Origin: Lachnospiraceae bacterium 28-4
Lineage (GTDB): Bacteria > Bacillota > Clostridia > Lachnospirales > Lachnospiraceae
DNA length: 64,000 nt
Direction of reading: 5' to 3'
Assembly (NCBI GenBank): GCA_000403275.2
Contig: KE159598.1
Coordinates: 1,003,340-1,067,339, forward strand
Within the stretch, counting starts at the first letter, position 1. Every line of letters begins with the position of its first letter. Positions 1-10,241 of the stretch are shown one piece after another. The position numbers and the translations under genes are program-made. The notes below the pieces were generated by a model. That model was not told the origin of the DNA. It saw nothing but the letters and a program-made list of their open reading frames with translations, and made no database searches.

Positions 1-550
<550 letters not shown>

Positions 551-561
551 TTTATGACATG

Positions 562-596
562 AAAAACATTGCGTCCGAAAGACGCAATGTTTTTTT
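562..596 (+). terminator. Rho-independent terminator after ilvC
   Basis: A 14-bp perfect stem (arms 562-575 and 581-594, CGAAA loop) runs into a T tract, 11 nt after the ilvC stop codon. Confidence 0.93.
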
Positions 597-605
597 GACA
601 TTTCA

Positions 606-634
606 TTGACTTTTTTTTTCATGCAAGATAATAT
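606..634 (+). promoter_or_regulatory. Probable sigma-A promoter for the hybrid kinase gene
   Basis: TTGACT at 606-611 and TAATAT at 629-634 are separated by exactly 17 nt. The site lies just after the ilvC terminator and about 80 nt before the chosen GTG start of the first hybrid kinase. Confidence 0.6.
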
Positions 635-712
635 ATTAATAGCGGTTTTGATGTGAAATTAAGTATATTCAAAGGGGTTTACAAAAGCAATTTGCAAAAA
701 GGAGAGATATAC

Positions 713-3259
713 GTGTTTATCAGGACTAAAAAATTTCTATGGATTAGTTTCAGCAGTTTAATTATTCTTAGTATTGCCGTATTTATCTGGATCTCTATTT
801 CCATGACGCGCAAAAGCGAGGCGGCGATTACGGAGATCGGCAAGATATATATGTCAGAGATGAACAGCCAGATACAGCAGAAATTTAAAGCGATCGTTGA
901 GCTGCGGCTTTCGCAGGTGGAAGGTATTGTCCAGAGAACCCCTCAGGGAGAGGACGGCTATAGCGAAGAACTTATGGATGACCTTGCATTAAACGCGAGT
1001 GTACGGAATTTTACATATCTTGCTTTTTATGATGAAAACGGCGGGTGTGAAGTGATTTACGGCGAGCCGGTGACAATCGTCGATGAAGCGGAATTTATGA
1101 GAGTGCTGACAGATAAACAGATGCACATTTCCAGCGCTTTGGACAAAGAAGAGGAAAAAGTGCTTTTACTTGCGGCGGATGCGGAATATGATATGAAATC
1201 CGGGAAAAAAAGCACTTGCCTGGTGGCCGGGATCGAAATGGAGACTCTGAACAGAGAGATGGCGCTGGAAGGCAACAGTTCCCTGATCTATTCCCATATC
1301 ATACGGAAAGATGGAAGCTATGTGATCAGGAACGGAGATGCATACAGGGAAAACTATTTCGCCCGCATGGGGGAAATGATCCTTGAAAACGATGGGAGAG
1401 ATGCAGAAAAACATATCGTGGAGTTAAAGGACGCCATGGCGGCGGAAGAGGATTATTCCACCCTGATTTTAATAGAGGGAACCAGCAGGAATTTGTACTG
1501 CGCCCCGTTGTCTGGATGCGAGTGGTATTTGATCAATGTCATGCCTTACGGAATGCTGGATAATGCCATTGAAGAGCTGGGATATGAGCGGGTAAGTACG
1601 ATGCTGATGGGCTGCAGTTTTATACTGGGGTTTGTACTGATTATATTTATCCTATACTACAGGGCATCCCAGCAGCAGATGAAGCTGTTGAATGAGGCCA
1701 AAGAGGAAGCCGTTCGGGCGAATAAGGCGAAGAGCGAATTCCTGTCCAATATGAGCCATGATATCCGTACGCCCATGAATGGAATTGTTGGCATGACTGC
1801 GATCGCATTGACGAATATTGATGATAATGCCCGCGTAAAGGATTGCCTGAAAAAAATCACATTATCCAGTAAGCATTTGCTTGGATTAATCAACGATGTT
1901 CTTGATATGTCAAAAATTGAAAATGGAAAACTTTCTATTAATATGGAACAGATATCCCTGCGCGATACGATGGCGAGCATCGTGAATATTGTGCGGCCGC
2001 AGATCAAAGAAAAAAACCAGCATTTTGATATTTTTATACGAAATATCATAGTGGAAGACGTATATTGCGACAGCATAAGGCTGAATCAAATATTGATCAA
2101 TCTTTTGTCCAATGCGATGAAATTTACGCCTGTGGAGGGCAACATTAAAATATACTTATCTCAGGAGGAGATACCCGGGGATGAAAATCATGTAAGATGC
2201 CATTTCCGTGTAAAGGATAACGGAATGGGGATGTCGCCTGAGTTTCAGAAAAAGATTTTTGAGACATTTTCCAGGGAAGATTCCACCAGGGTGCAGAAAA
2301 CAGAAGGTACCGGACTGGGAATGGCGATTACGAAATATATCGTAGACGCGATGAACGGTACGATAGAATTAAAAAGCGAAAAAGGAAAAGGAAGCGAATT
2401 CCATATTGTACTGGATCTGGAAAGAGCAACGGTGCCGGAGGAAGAAATGCGTCTGCCGGCTTGGCATATGCTTGTAGTGGATAATAATGAAGATCTTTGC
2501 CGCAGTGCAGTTTCGGTATTGAAGGAGATCGGAGTAGAGGCGGAATGGGCGACGGACGGTCGGACGGCGATTGAAATGGTGGAAAAATGCCATAGTGAAC
2601 AAAGGGATTATGATATCGTTTTGTTAGACTGGAAAATGCCTGAGATGGACGGAGTGACGACCACCCGTGAGATCAGAAAGCGGGTAGGGGATGAAGTGCC
2701 TATCCTGATTATATCCGCCTACGATTGGGCGGATATAGAGAATGAGGCGAGAGCGGCGGGCGCTCATGGCTTCATAGCTAAGCCTTTGTTTAAATCCAAT
2801 TTATATCTGGGCTTGAAGCACTATGCGGTGGAAGAGGAGAAAGAGACGGAAGATGAGAAAGTAAAACAGATAGATTTCACCGGAAAGCGGATATTATTAG
2901 CGGAAGATAACGATTTGAACTGGGAAATCGCCAATGAAATATTATCGAGCGCCGGCTTCCGGGTGGAATGGGCGGAAAACGGCCAGGAATGCATAGAGAA
3001 GTTTGAACAGTCTGAAATAGGATTTTATGATGTAATTCTTATGGATATCCGTATGCCTGTATTGGATGGTTATGGAGCGGCGAAAGTGATCCGGGCTTTG
3101 GATCGTGCGGATGCGAATCTGCCGATTCTGGCTATGACTGCGGATGCTTTTGCAGAGGATATCCAGCATTGTCTGGAATGTGGTATGAATGCGCATATAG
3201 CGAAGCCGATCGACATAAATAATTTAATACAGCATTTGCAGAAATATCTGGAAGTATAA
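713..3259 (+). CDS. Membrane hybrid histidine kinase with two receiver domains
   Basis: This 848-residue protein is an inner-membrane sensor kinase. Membrane segments lie at about residues 8-30 and 298-318 and enclose an extracytoplasmic sensor of about 265 residues that I cannot assign to a ligand. Then follow a HisKA dimerisation domain (SHDIRTPMN, His about 349), an HATPase_c domain with [11 protein letters not shown], a first receiver (about 585-700, phospho-Asp about 639 in [11 protein letters not shown]) and a second receiver (about 726-848, Asp about 778 in [11 protein letters not shown]). I chose GTG at 713 because GGAGAG at 701-706 sits 6 nt before it; the upstream in-frame GTG at 653 has no ribosome site. 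It is followed by a second, similar kinase and an HD-GYP regulator, probably one phosphorelay. The signal sensed is unknown. Confidence 0.93.
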   Translation: MFIRTKKFLWISFSSLIILSIAVFIWISISMTRKSEAAITEIGKIYMSEMNSQIQQKFKAIVELRLSQVEGIVQRTPQGEDGYSEELMDDLALNASVRNFTYLAFYDENGGCEVIYGEPVTIVDEAEFMRVLTDKQMHISSALDKEEEKVLLLAADAEYDMKSGKKSTCLVAGIEMETLNREMALEGNSSLIYSHIIRKDGSYVIRNGDAYRENYFARMGEMILENDGRDAEKHIVELKDAMAAEEDYSTLILIEGTSRNLYCAPLSGCEWYLINVMPYGMLDNAIEELGYERVSTMLMGCSFILGFVLIIFILYYRASQQQMKLLNEAKEEAVRANKAKSEFLSNMSHDIRTPMNGIVGMTAIALTNIDDNARVKDCLKKITLSSKHLLGLINDVLDMSKIENGKLSINMEQISLRDTMASIVNIVRPQIKEKNQHFDIFIRNIIVEDVYCDSIRLNQILINLLSNAMKFTPVEGNIKIYLSQEEIPGDENHVRCHFRVKDNGMGMSPEFQKKIFETFSREDSTRVQKTEGTGLGMAITKYIVDAMNGTIELKSEKGKGSEFHIVLDLERATVPEEEMRLPAWHMLVVDNNEDLCRSAVSVLKEIGVEAEWATDGRTAIEMVEKCHSEQRDYDIVLLDWKMPEMDGVTTTREIRKRVGDEVPILIISAYDWADIENEARAAGAHGFIAKPLFKSNLYLGLKHYAVEEEKETEDEKVKQIDFTGKRILLAEDNDLNWEIANEILSSAGFRVEWAENGQECIEKFEQSEIGFYDVILMDIRMPVLDGYGAAKVIRALDRADANLPILAMTADAFAEDIQHCLECGMNAHIAKPIDINNLIQHLQKYLEV

Positions 3260-3282
3260 TACTGGTTTATATGTAATCTAAG

Positions 3283-3313
3283 GCCGGTTCCCCTGAAGAG
3301 GAACCGGCTTTCT
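3283..3313 (+). terminator. Hairpin between the two hybrid kinases, possible attenuating terminator
   Basis: CCGGTTCC (3284-3291) pairs with GGAACCGG (3300-3307), extended by a G-C pair, and is followed by the modest run CTTTCTT. The T tract is weak, so partial read-through into the next kinase is plausible. Confidence 0.6.
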
Positions 3314-3348
3314 TGGAGAAAGCGCTGCAGAAGGAAAGGAGGCTTATC

Positions 3349-6261
3349 GTGCTGAAAAGAGGAAGAAAGCTGCTCGCCCTGGTAATTGCCGTGCTGGTGC
3401 TGCTATCCGGGAAGTACTGCATTGATTTTATTCATAAAAGCATTATTGCGGAAAGTTCCAGCCATCTGGAAGAGATTTATACCCAGATCAACGCTTCCTT
3501 TACCGCCCTTGTTTCCAATAACTGGAATATGCTGGATGATTGGAAATATCATATTGGACATACGGCGGATGAATCAGAAGGAAAATTAAAAGAATTTTTG
3601 AGAAATGGTAAGGACAACTGGAATTTTACAGATTTTTATTTTATTGGGGAAAATGGAAGTTACCGTTCATTTCTTGGCAGGGAGGGATTTCTTGACCTTG
3701 GGCCGCAGCTGGAGACACTGATTCAAGATCAAGAAAAGATCGTGGTGGAGGGCGCTTTATCCGATGGCTCCCAGTTGACCATATTTGCAATTCCGGTACA
3801 GAAGGCAATGTACCGGGATCTGGAATATTCGGCTATAGCGGTCGGCTACAACAGCATGGATTTAAAAAGAACGCTGAATATTAATGTGTTCGACCGGCAG
3901 TCGGAATATTATGTGCTTCGGCCGGATGGCAGAATTTTATTTACTACCCGGGATGGAAAAAACCAGCCGAGCAATTTTCTGGAATATTTGATCAATAACG
4001 CCAAATTTATTGACAGCAGCGCGGAACAGGTCAGTTCCGGCCTGATAGAAGGAAAATCGGATGTCATACGTTTTAAGATGATGGATACCGGCTATTATAT
4101 GGTGTATCAGCCGATTGGATTCCAGGATTGGCTGACGCTTTGGATTGTACCAGAATATATGGTCAATGCGAGCATGAATCATGTACAGTCGATGACAAGC
4201 ATTATTTTCATGGGCTTTTTTGCCATCGTATGTACTGCGGAATTGTTTTATTTGGTCTATCGCCGGAAAAAGGCGATTCAGGGTAAGGATGTGGAAATCA
4301 GGTACCGGGAAAAATTGTTTGGGATGCTGACAAGCAATGTGGATGATATTTTTGTCATGTTTTCCGCCGATGATTTTACGGTAGAATATGTCAGCCCGAA
4401 TATCGAAAGGCTTTTGGGCGTGGGAATGGAAGAAGTCAAAAAGGATTTGCGGGTATTGAATGCTGCTATTGTAGATAAAACGACAATCGCTTCCAAGGAT
4501 GTACTCAGGGGCATAGCGATGGGGGAAAGCTGGCAGGAAGACGGAGAATTCATCGATTTACGGACAGGAAAACAGCATTGGTATCATCAGACGATACATT
4601 ATACATCGATCGGAGATAAGGATAAATTTATTTGGGTTCTTTCCGACAGGACGAAAGAGCGTCAGGCGAACCAACAGCTACAGCAGACGCTGGATATCGC
4701 GCAGGGGGCGAATAAGGCGAAGAGCAACTTTCTTGCGAATATGTCCCATGATATGCGGACTCCCATGAATGCGGTGATCGGATTTGCGACACTCCTTGAC
4801 AGGGACGCGGAAGATCCGGATCGGGTGAAGGAGTATGCACAGAAAATTATGATCGCCAGCAATCATTTGCTCGGACTGATTAATAATGTATTGGATATGG
4901 GGAAGATCGAGAGCGGAAAGACGTCTTTAAATTTGTCGGAGTTTAATTTAGCGGTGATGCTGGAAGAATTGAATACGGTGATGCTGCCCCAGGCCAGGGC
5001 AAAAAAGCAGAAGTTTATCATTCGCACATATGGATTGTATCAGGAATTGTTTATCGGCGATAAAGTGCGCATCAGCCAGATCTTGATGAATCTGCTGACC
5101 AATGCGGTTCAATATACGCCCAAAGGCGGCGAGGTAGAACTGCATATCTACAATATGGAGCAAGTCACGAAGAATTATGCAAGGCTTCGGTTTGAAGTAA
5201 AGGATACCGGAAACGGGATGGGCAAGGAATTCATGGAAACGGTATTCGATCCATTTACAAGGGAAGCGAATACGACGGCCAGCGGGATTCAGGGAACAGG
5301 GCTTGGACTGGCGATTACAAAAAACCTTGTGGATCTGATGGGCGGTACAATCTTTGTGGAAAGTGTTCAGGGAGCAGGGAGTACCTTTACCGTTGACCTG
5401 GAGCTGAAGATATCGAGACAGCCGGAAGGCGGGGATTTCTGGAAAAAGCATGGCATATACAGTATGCTGGTGGTGGACGGAAATGAAGAAGTATGTGTGA
5501 ATATCCAGAATCTTATGGCAGGAACAAGCGTATATGTACAGTACGCCCTGAATGGATATATGGCTCTCGACATGATCGAGAAAAAGCAAAAGCAGAGAAA
5601 TGGGTATAATCTGATTCTGCTGGCATGGAAAATGGCGGAAATAGACGGTATCGAAACGGCAAGACGCATTCGTGAAAAGATAGGAAGCCACATACCAATA
5701 TTTATTCTTACAGAGTACGACTGGAGTGAAGTGGAGGAAGAGGCAAGAGGCGTCGGCATCAATGCTTTTTTGCAGAAACCTTTCTTTATTTCCAATTTCC
5801 GCCAGGTGATCGAACAGCTTGGCAACGGGGAAAGTTATGACCGGAAAGAGGAAAAGAAAAATTCGGGAGACGGCAGAACGCTTTCAGGACTGAAATTTCT
5901 TGTGGCCGAAGACAATGCCATTAATGCGGAGATTATATCCGAATTGCTGAAAACAGAAGGGGCGGACTGTGATATTGCGGAAAACGGACAGATAGCGCTG
6001 GAAATGTTTGAAAACTCGGAAAAAGGACATTATCAGATGATTTTAATGGATATCCAGATGCCGGTGCTGGATGGATACGGAGCGGCAATGGGGATTCGCG
6101 GATGCCGGCATCCGGAGGCGCAGACGATACCGATCGCCGCTATGACAGCAAATGCTTTTGCGGAAGATGTGAATAAGGCCATGGAGGCTGGTATGAATGC
6201 CCATATGTCAAAGCCGGTAAATATGGATCTTTTAAAAACTACAATACTTCAATTAATTTGA
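3349..6261 (+). CDS. Membrane hybrid histidine kinase with PAS domain and a degenerate first receiver
   Basis: This 970-residue sensor kinase has membrane segments at about residues 8-26 and 285-305 around an extracytoplasmic domain. A PAS domain (about 320-435), HisKA (SHDMRTPMN, His about 467), HATPase_c (GTGLGLAITKN) and two receivers follow. The second receiver is canonical (Asp about 901 in LMDIQMPVLDG). The first is not: the phospho-acceptor position in LLAWKMAEIDG is Ala (residue about 759), where the sister kinase has Asp, so this domain cannot accept phosphate in the usual way. GTG at 3349 is chosen because AAAGGAGG at 3335-3342 lies 6 nt before it. Architecture and order match the preceding kinase, suggesting duplication followed by divergence. 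The signal is unknown. Confidence 0.93.
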   Translation: MLKRGRKLLALVIAVLVLLSGKYCIDFIHKSIIAESSSHLEEIYTQINASFTALVSNNWNMLDDWKYHIGHTADESEGKLKEFLRNGKDNWNFTDFYFIGENGSYRSFLGREGFLDLGPQLETLIQDQEKIVVEGALSDGSQLTIFAIPVQKAMYRDLEYSAIAVGYNSMDLKRTLNINVFDRQSEYYVLRPDGRILFTTRDGKNQPSNFLEYLINNAKFIDSSAEQVSSGLIEGKSDVIRFKMMDTGYYMVYQPIGFQDWLTLWIVPEYMVNASMNHVQSMTSIIFMGFFAIVCTAELFYLVYRRKKAIQGKDVEIRYREKLFGMLTSNVDDIFVMFSADDFTVEYVSPNIERLLGVGMEEVKKDLRVLNAAIVDKTTIASKDVLRGIAMGESWQEDGEFIDLRTGKQHWYHQTIHYTSIGDKDKFIWVLSDRTKERQANQQLQQTLDIAQGANKAKSNFLANMSHDMRTPMNAVIGFATLLDRDAEDPDRVKEYAQKIMIASNHLLGLINNVLDMGKIESGKTSLNLSEFNLAVMLEELNTVMLPQARAKKQKFIIRTYGLYQELFIGDKVRISQILMNLLTNAVQYTPKGGEVELHIYNMEQVTKNYARLRFEVKDTGNGMGKEFMETVFDPFTREANTTASGIQGTGLGLAITKNLVDLMGGTIFVESVQGAGSTFTVDLELKISRQPEGGDFWKKHGIYSMLVVDGNEEVCVNIQNLMAGTSVYVQYALNGYMALDMIEKKQKQRNGYNLILLAWKMAEIDGIETARRIREKIGSHIPIFILTEYDWSEVEEEARGVGINAFLQKPFFISNFRQVIEQLGNGESYDRKEEKKNSGDGRTLSGLKFLVAEDNAINAEIISELLKTEGADCDIAENGQIALEMFENSEKGHYQMILMDIQMPVLDGYGAAMGIRGCRHPEAQTIPIAAMTANAFAEDVNKAMEAGMNAHMSKPVNMDLLKTTILQLI

Positions 6262-6296
6262 GAAAAGGAACCAATACATAACGAAAAGGAGAAAAT

Positions 6297-7403
6297 ATGC
6301 GTAATATTGTACTTGTTGTAGATGATATGGAAATTAACCGGGAATTGCTGGCGGAAATCCTAAAGGATGAATATGACGTTATCATGGTTGAAAACGGGAA
6401 ACAGGCTTTAGAATATATGGAAAACCGGAACCAGGAGATCGCGGTCGTTTTACTGGATCTGATCATGCCTGAAATGGACGGATTTGAAGTTCTGAAAGTC
6501 ATGCAGGAGAAAATGTGGATCGATAAGATTCCTGTTTTGGTCATCAGCGGGGAATCTTCCATTAAAGTAGAACAGGATTGTTTCGACTATGGGGTTTCCG
6601 ATTTTATCCATAAACCATTTGACAATGCCCTCGTAAGAAAAAGAGTGGAAAATGTAGTGAGCCTTTTTCAGTATCAGAGAGAACTGGAAGAAAAAGTGGC
6701 GGAACAGACGGAAACTTTGCGCGAGCAGTATAAACTGCTGAAAGTGCAGGCGGAGCGGTTAAAACAAAGCAATGATAATATCATTGATATTCTGGGTACG
6801 GTAGTGGAACACAGAAATCTGGAAAGCGGCGAACATGTAAGGCGCGTGAAAGGCTATACGAAGATCATGGCGGAGGAAATTGCCAGGGAATATCCGGAAT
6901 ACGGGCTGACACCGGAGAAAATTGGAATTATTGTATCCGCCAGCGCTTTGCATGATCTTGGGAAGATCGCCATACCGGACAGCATTCTTTTAAAGCCCGG
7001 GAGGTTTACGAAGGAAGAGTTTGAATGCATGAAGACCCATACCGTCAAGGGATGCGAGATTGTCAGCAGCATTGAGGGCGTATGGGATGAGGAATATGCG
7101 AAGATCGGCTATGAAATAAGCCGTTATCATCACGAAAGGTATGATGGCAGGGGATATCCTGACGGACTGAAAGGAGAGGAAATACCTATTTCGGCCCAGC
7201 TCGTTTCGGTAGCGGATGTTTATGATGCTCTGGTCAACGAAAGGGTATATAAGGACGCCCTTCCGAAAGACAAGGCGTTTGAAATGATTGTGAACGGAGA
7301 GTGCGGCACTTTTTCTCCGAAACTTATGGTTTGCTTCCGCAAGGCAAGGGACAGGTTTGAAAGCCTGGCGGAAAATATACCAGCAAAAGCGGAAAAGGAA
7401 TGA
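6297..7403 (+). CDS. Response regulator with HD-GYP phosphodiesterase domain
   Basis: This 368-residue cytoplasmic protein joins a receiver (residues 1-125, phospho-Asp 54 in LLDLIMPEMDG) through a coiled coil (about 128-165) to an HD-GYP domain. The metal-binding HD pair is in ALHDLGKIAIPD (His 219, Asp 220), and HHERYDGRGYP (from about residue 278) is the GYP signature. HD-GYP proteins hydrolyse cyclic di-GMP or related dinucleotides; no GGDEF gene lies in this window. It lies 35 nt after the second hybrid kinase with its own AAAAGGAG site, so it is the likely output of the two kinases. Substrate specificity cannot be read from the sequence. Confidence 0.93.
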   Translation: MRNIVLVVDDMEINRELLAEILKDEYDVIMVENGKQALEYMENRNQEIAVVLLDLIMPEMDGFEVLKVMQEKMWIDKIPVLVISGESSIKVEQDCFDYGVSDFIHKPFDNALVRKRVENVVSLFQYQRELEEKVAEQTETLREQYKLLKVQAERLKQSNDNIIDILGTVVEHRNLESGEHVRRVKGYTKIMAEEIAREYPEYGLTPEKIGIIVSASALHDLGKIAIPDSILLKPGRFTKEEFECMKTHTVKGCEIVSSIEGVWDEEYAKIGYEISRYHHERYDGRGYPDGLKGEEIPISAQLVSVADVYDALVNERVYKDALPKDKAFEMIVNGECGTFSPKLMVCFRKARDRFESLAENIPAKAEKE

Positions 7404-7418
7404 AGGAGGTAACGGAAA

Positions 7419-8672
7419 ATGGGAATGACTATGACCCAGAAAATACTGGCAGCCCATGCGGGGCTGGAAAAAGTGGAGGCAGGACAGCTGATTGAGGCGG
7501 ATCTGGATCTGGTATTGGGAAACGATATTACCAGCCCGGTTGCGATCAAAGAAATGGAAAAGATGAATGTGAACGGCGTTTTTCATAAAGATAAGATCGC
7601 TCTCGTACCGGATCATTTTGTACCGAATAAAGATATCAAATCTGCGGAACATTGCAAATGTGTAAGGGAGTTCGCATACCGCAACGAGATCACCAATTAT
7701 TTTGAAGTGGGGGAAATGGGGATCGAACATGCGCTTCTCCCCGAAAAAGGGCTTACCGTAGCCGGGGATGTTATTATCGGAGCTGATTCCCATACATGTA
7801 CTTACGGTGCTTTGGGCGCTTTTTCAACCGGCGTGGGAAGTACGGATATGGCGGCCGGCATGGCGACGGGCAAGGCGTGGTTCAAAGTGCCTGGGGCGAT
7901 CAAATTCAATCTGGTGGGAAAACCTGCCCCGTGGGTGAGCGGGAAGGATATTATCCTGCATATTATCGGAATGATCGGCGTGGACGGCGCTTTATATAAA
8001 TCAATGGAATTCGCAGGAGAAGGCATTAGGAATCTGACGATGGATGACCGCTTCACGATCGCGAATATGGCGATAGAGGCAGGAGGGAAAAACGGCATTT
8101 TCCCGGTGGATGATGCGGCGGTGGCTTATATGAAAGAACATTCCCAAAAGGAGTATACCATTTATGAGGCGGATGAGGATGCGGTATATGATGAGGAATA
8201 TACGATTGATCTGGGCGCGCTTCGCCCTACGGTAGCATTCCCGCATCTTCCGGAAAATACAAAAACGGTGGACGAGATCGAAGAAGATCTCAGGATCGAC
8301 CAGGTGGTCATCGGTTCCTGCACCAACGGACGTTTGGATGATCTGCGCATTGCAGCAAAGGTGCTTGCCGGAAAACATGTGGCAAAAGGCATCCGCTGTA
8401 TTGTTATCCCCGCTACTCAGGCTATTTATATGCAGGCGATGGAAGAAGGGCTTTTAAAAACATTTATCGAGGCAGGAGCCGTGGTAAGCACGCCTACGTG
8501 CGGGCCGTGTCTTGGCGGATATATGGGGATTCTGGCGGAAGGAGAACGGTGTGTCTCCACGACGAACCGGAATTTTGTAGGAAGGATGGGCCATGTGAAT
8601 TCGGAGATCTATCTGGCCAGTCCGGCAGTAGCAGCAGCTAGTGCGGTAGCAGGGAAAATTGCCTGTCCGTAA
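7419..8672 (+). CDS. leuC: 3-isopropylmalate dehydratase large subunit
   Basis: This 417-residue protein is the aconitase-family large subunit that, with LeuD, isomerises 2- to 3-isopropylmalate in leucine synthesis. The 4Fe-4S cysteines are visible in GSCTNGR and in the CGPC motif. Its length fits the two-subunit archaeal/clostridial-type LeuC. AAGGAGG lies directly upstream. It follows the HD-GYP gene by 15 nt, so it may be read from the same transcript. leuD follows after an unusually long structured spacer. leuA and leuB are not in the window. Confidence 0.97.
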   Translation: MGMTMTQKILAAHAGLEKVEAGQLIEADLDLVLGNDITSPVAIKEMEKMNVNGVFHKDKIALVPDHFVPNKDIKSAEHCKCVREFAYRNEITNYFEVGEMGIEHALLPEKGLTVAGDVIIGADSHTCTYGALGAFSTGVGSTDMAAGMATGKAWFKVPGAIKFNLVGKPAPWVSGKDIILHIIGMIGVDGALYKSMEFAGEGIRNLTMDDRFTIANMAIEAGGKNGIFPVDDAAVAYMKEHSQKEYTIYEADEDAVYDEEYTIDLGALRPTVAFPHLPENTKTVDEIEEDLRIDQVVIGSCTNGRLDDLRIAAKVLAGKHVAKGIRCIVIPATQAIYMQAMEEGLLKTFIEAGAVVSTPTCGPCLGGYMGILAEGERCVSTTNRNFVGRMGHVNSEIYLASPAVAAASAVAGKIACP

Positions 8673-8720
8673 AAAAGCGGCTGCAGACTAAGGACACTTT
8701 TTTATAGAGCAGGAAAGAAG

Positions 8721-8801
8721 ATTGAAAATAGAAGACTTTCAATTCCAAGTTTGTGTCTGCGCGGCGTCCACAAACTTGAAATGCACAATAAAGCCGCGCA
8801 G
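8721..8801 (+). promoter_or_regulatory. Structured leuC-leuD spacer with pseudoknot-capable hairpins
   Basis: Three perfect pairings lie between the leuC stop and the leuD ribosome site: ATTGAAA/TTTCAAT (8721-8727 with 8737-8743), a 10-bp stem CAAGTTTGTG/CACAAACTTG (8746-8755 with 8769-8778), and CTGCGCGGC/GCCGCGCAG (8757-8765 with 8793-8801). The 5' arm of the third lies in the loop of the second, so the two stems can form an H-type pseudoknot or exclude one another. The last arm ends 5 nt before the GGGGTG site of leuD. Confidence 0.6.
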
Positions 8802-8815
8802 AAACGGGGTGAAAT

Positions 8816-9307
8816 ATGAAATCGGCAAAAGGAACAGTATTTAAATATGGCGATAATGTGGATACGGACGTGATTATTCCGGCAAGATATTTGAACTCTT
8901 CCGATCCGGCGGAGCTTGCGCTTCACTGTATGGAGGATATTGATAAAGAGTTTGTGCATCGGGTGAAAGCGGGGGATATTATTGTGGCGGATAAAAATTT
9001 TGGCTGCGGGTCTTCCAGGGAGCATGCGCCTATCGCTATTAAAGCGGCCGGGGTAAGCTGCGTAATAGCGGAGACATTTGCAAGGATTTTTTACCGGAAT
9101 GCGATTAATATCGGATTACCTATCATAGAGTGCCCGGAGGCATCCCGTGGAATCGAAGCCGGGGATGAGGTAGAAGTGGATTTTGACAGCGGAGTAATTA
9201 AAAATGTGACAAAGGGAACGCAGTTTCAGGGACAGGCTTTTCCCGAATTTATGCAGAAGATCATCGCGGCGGAGGGACTTGTCAATTATATTAATCAAAA
9301 AAAATAG
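8816..9307 (+). CDS. leuD: 3-isopropylmalate dehydratase small subunit
   Basis: This 163-residue protein is the swivel-domain partner of LeuC. The [13 protein letters not shown] opening and the [11 protein letters not shown] loop (substrate-binding region) are both present, and the length is normal for the short clostridial form. The GGGGTG site sits only 4 nt before the ATG, next to the base of the spacer hairpins, so translation may be sensitive to that fold. A TPR gene follows after 26 nt. Confidence 0.97.
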   Translation: MKSAKGTVFKYGDNVDTDVIIPARYLNSSDPAELALHCMEDIDKEFVHRVKAGDIIVADKNFGCGSSREHAPIAIKAAGVSCVIAETFARIFYRNAINIGLPIIECPEASRGIEAGDEVEVDFDSGVIKNVTKGTQFQGQAFPEFMQKIIAAEGLVNYINQKK

Positions 9308-9333
9308 TAAAATGGCGCGGAAACGGGAGAGAA

Positions 9334-10212
9334 ATGAATATAGAAAAATTTTTCGAGCAGTTGGATGAGTATTTTCAGAAAAATGAGTTGGATCAGGTGG
9401 AACCATATTTGGTCAGAAGCCTTGAGGATGCGAAAGAGACGGAGGACTATGCGGCCTATATAGCGGTGGGAAATGAAATGATAGGTTTTTACCGCAGCGT
9501 ATCCAAATTCCGTCAGGCTTTTGACATTGCGGAAGACGTTCTTCTGTTGATGGAAGAATTGCAGCTTGGGGGCAGCGAGCATTTTGCAACTACGCTGCTG
9601 AATACTGCTACTGCCTACCGCGCAGCGGGTAATGCGGAACAGGCTTACCAGTATTACCGCCAGGCGCTGCAGATTTATGCCGGGCTTTTACCGGAAGGGG
9701 ATTACCGGTTCGCTGGATTGTATAATAATATGAGCATTCTGCTGGAACAGATGGGAAGAAATGAAGAGGCGGCGGAGCTTTTGCAGAAGGCTCTTGGGAT
9801 TGTCGAAAAGCTGGAAGAGAGCAGAATGGAACAGGCTACGACTTTGACGAATCTGGCAATGGTTTGTTTTAAGATGGATAAGGCGGACGAAGCGGCTGCT
9901 GCGCTGAAGAAGGCGCTGGAAATCTTCGAGAAAGAAGGGGGAGGAACAGATGCTCATTACAGCGCGGCGCTGGCCGGTGTGGGAGAGGCCTATTACCGGA
10001 TGAGAGATTATGCGGCTTCGCTGGCGTCTTATGAAAAGGCTTTGTTGGAAGTGAAAAAACATTTTGGGGAAAATCAGAGTTATGCGGTGTTATGCGAAAA
10101 CTGCGCCGCTGTCTGCGATTGTCTGAAAGATGGGGAGAAAGCGCAGAAATATAGAGAACAGGCGCAGGATATTTATAAGAGGATCGGTGAAGAGAGCCGG
10201 AAGAATGGCTGA
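9334..10212 (+). CDS. Tetratricopeptide-repeat protein
   Basis: This 292-residue soluble protein is built of TPR helices through most of its length, for example the recurring AYQYYRQALQIY, AAELLQKALGIVEK and ASYEKALLEVKK units. TPR arrays bind protein partners; no catalytic domain or signal peptide is visible. GGGAGAG precedes the ATG. It lies 29 nt before a DUF4037 gene, and the two appear to form a transcription unit, so the DUF4037 protein is a candidate partner. The exact role is unknown. Confidence 0.85.
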   Translation: MNIEKFFEQLDEYFQKNELDQVEPYLVRSLEDAKETEDYAAYIAVGNEMIGFYRSVSKFRQAFDIAEDVLLLMEELQLGGSEHFATTLLNTATAYRAAGNAEQAYQYYRQALQIYAGLLPEGDYRFAGLYNNMSILLEQMGRNEEAAELLQKALGIVEKLEESRMEQATTLTNLAMVCFKMDKADEAAAALKKALEIFEKEGGGTDAHYSAALAGVGEAYYRMRDYAASLASYEKALLEVKKHFGENQSYAVLCENCAAVCDCLKDGEKAQKYREQAQDIYKRIGEESRKNG

Positions 10213-10241
10213 AGCAGCGAAAAACAGGAAGGAATGCAGGG

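Noticed and set aside
653..712. Upstream GTG start for the first hybrid kinase
   Set aside because: It has no ribosome site, whereas GTG 713 follows GGAGAG and begins just before the membrane helix.
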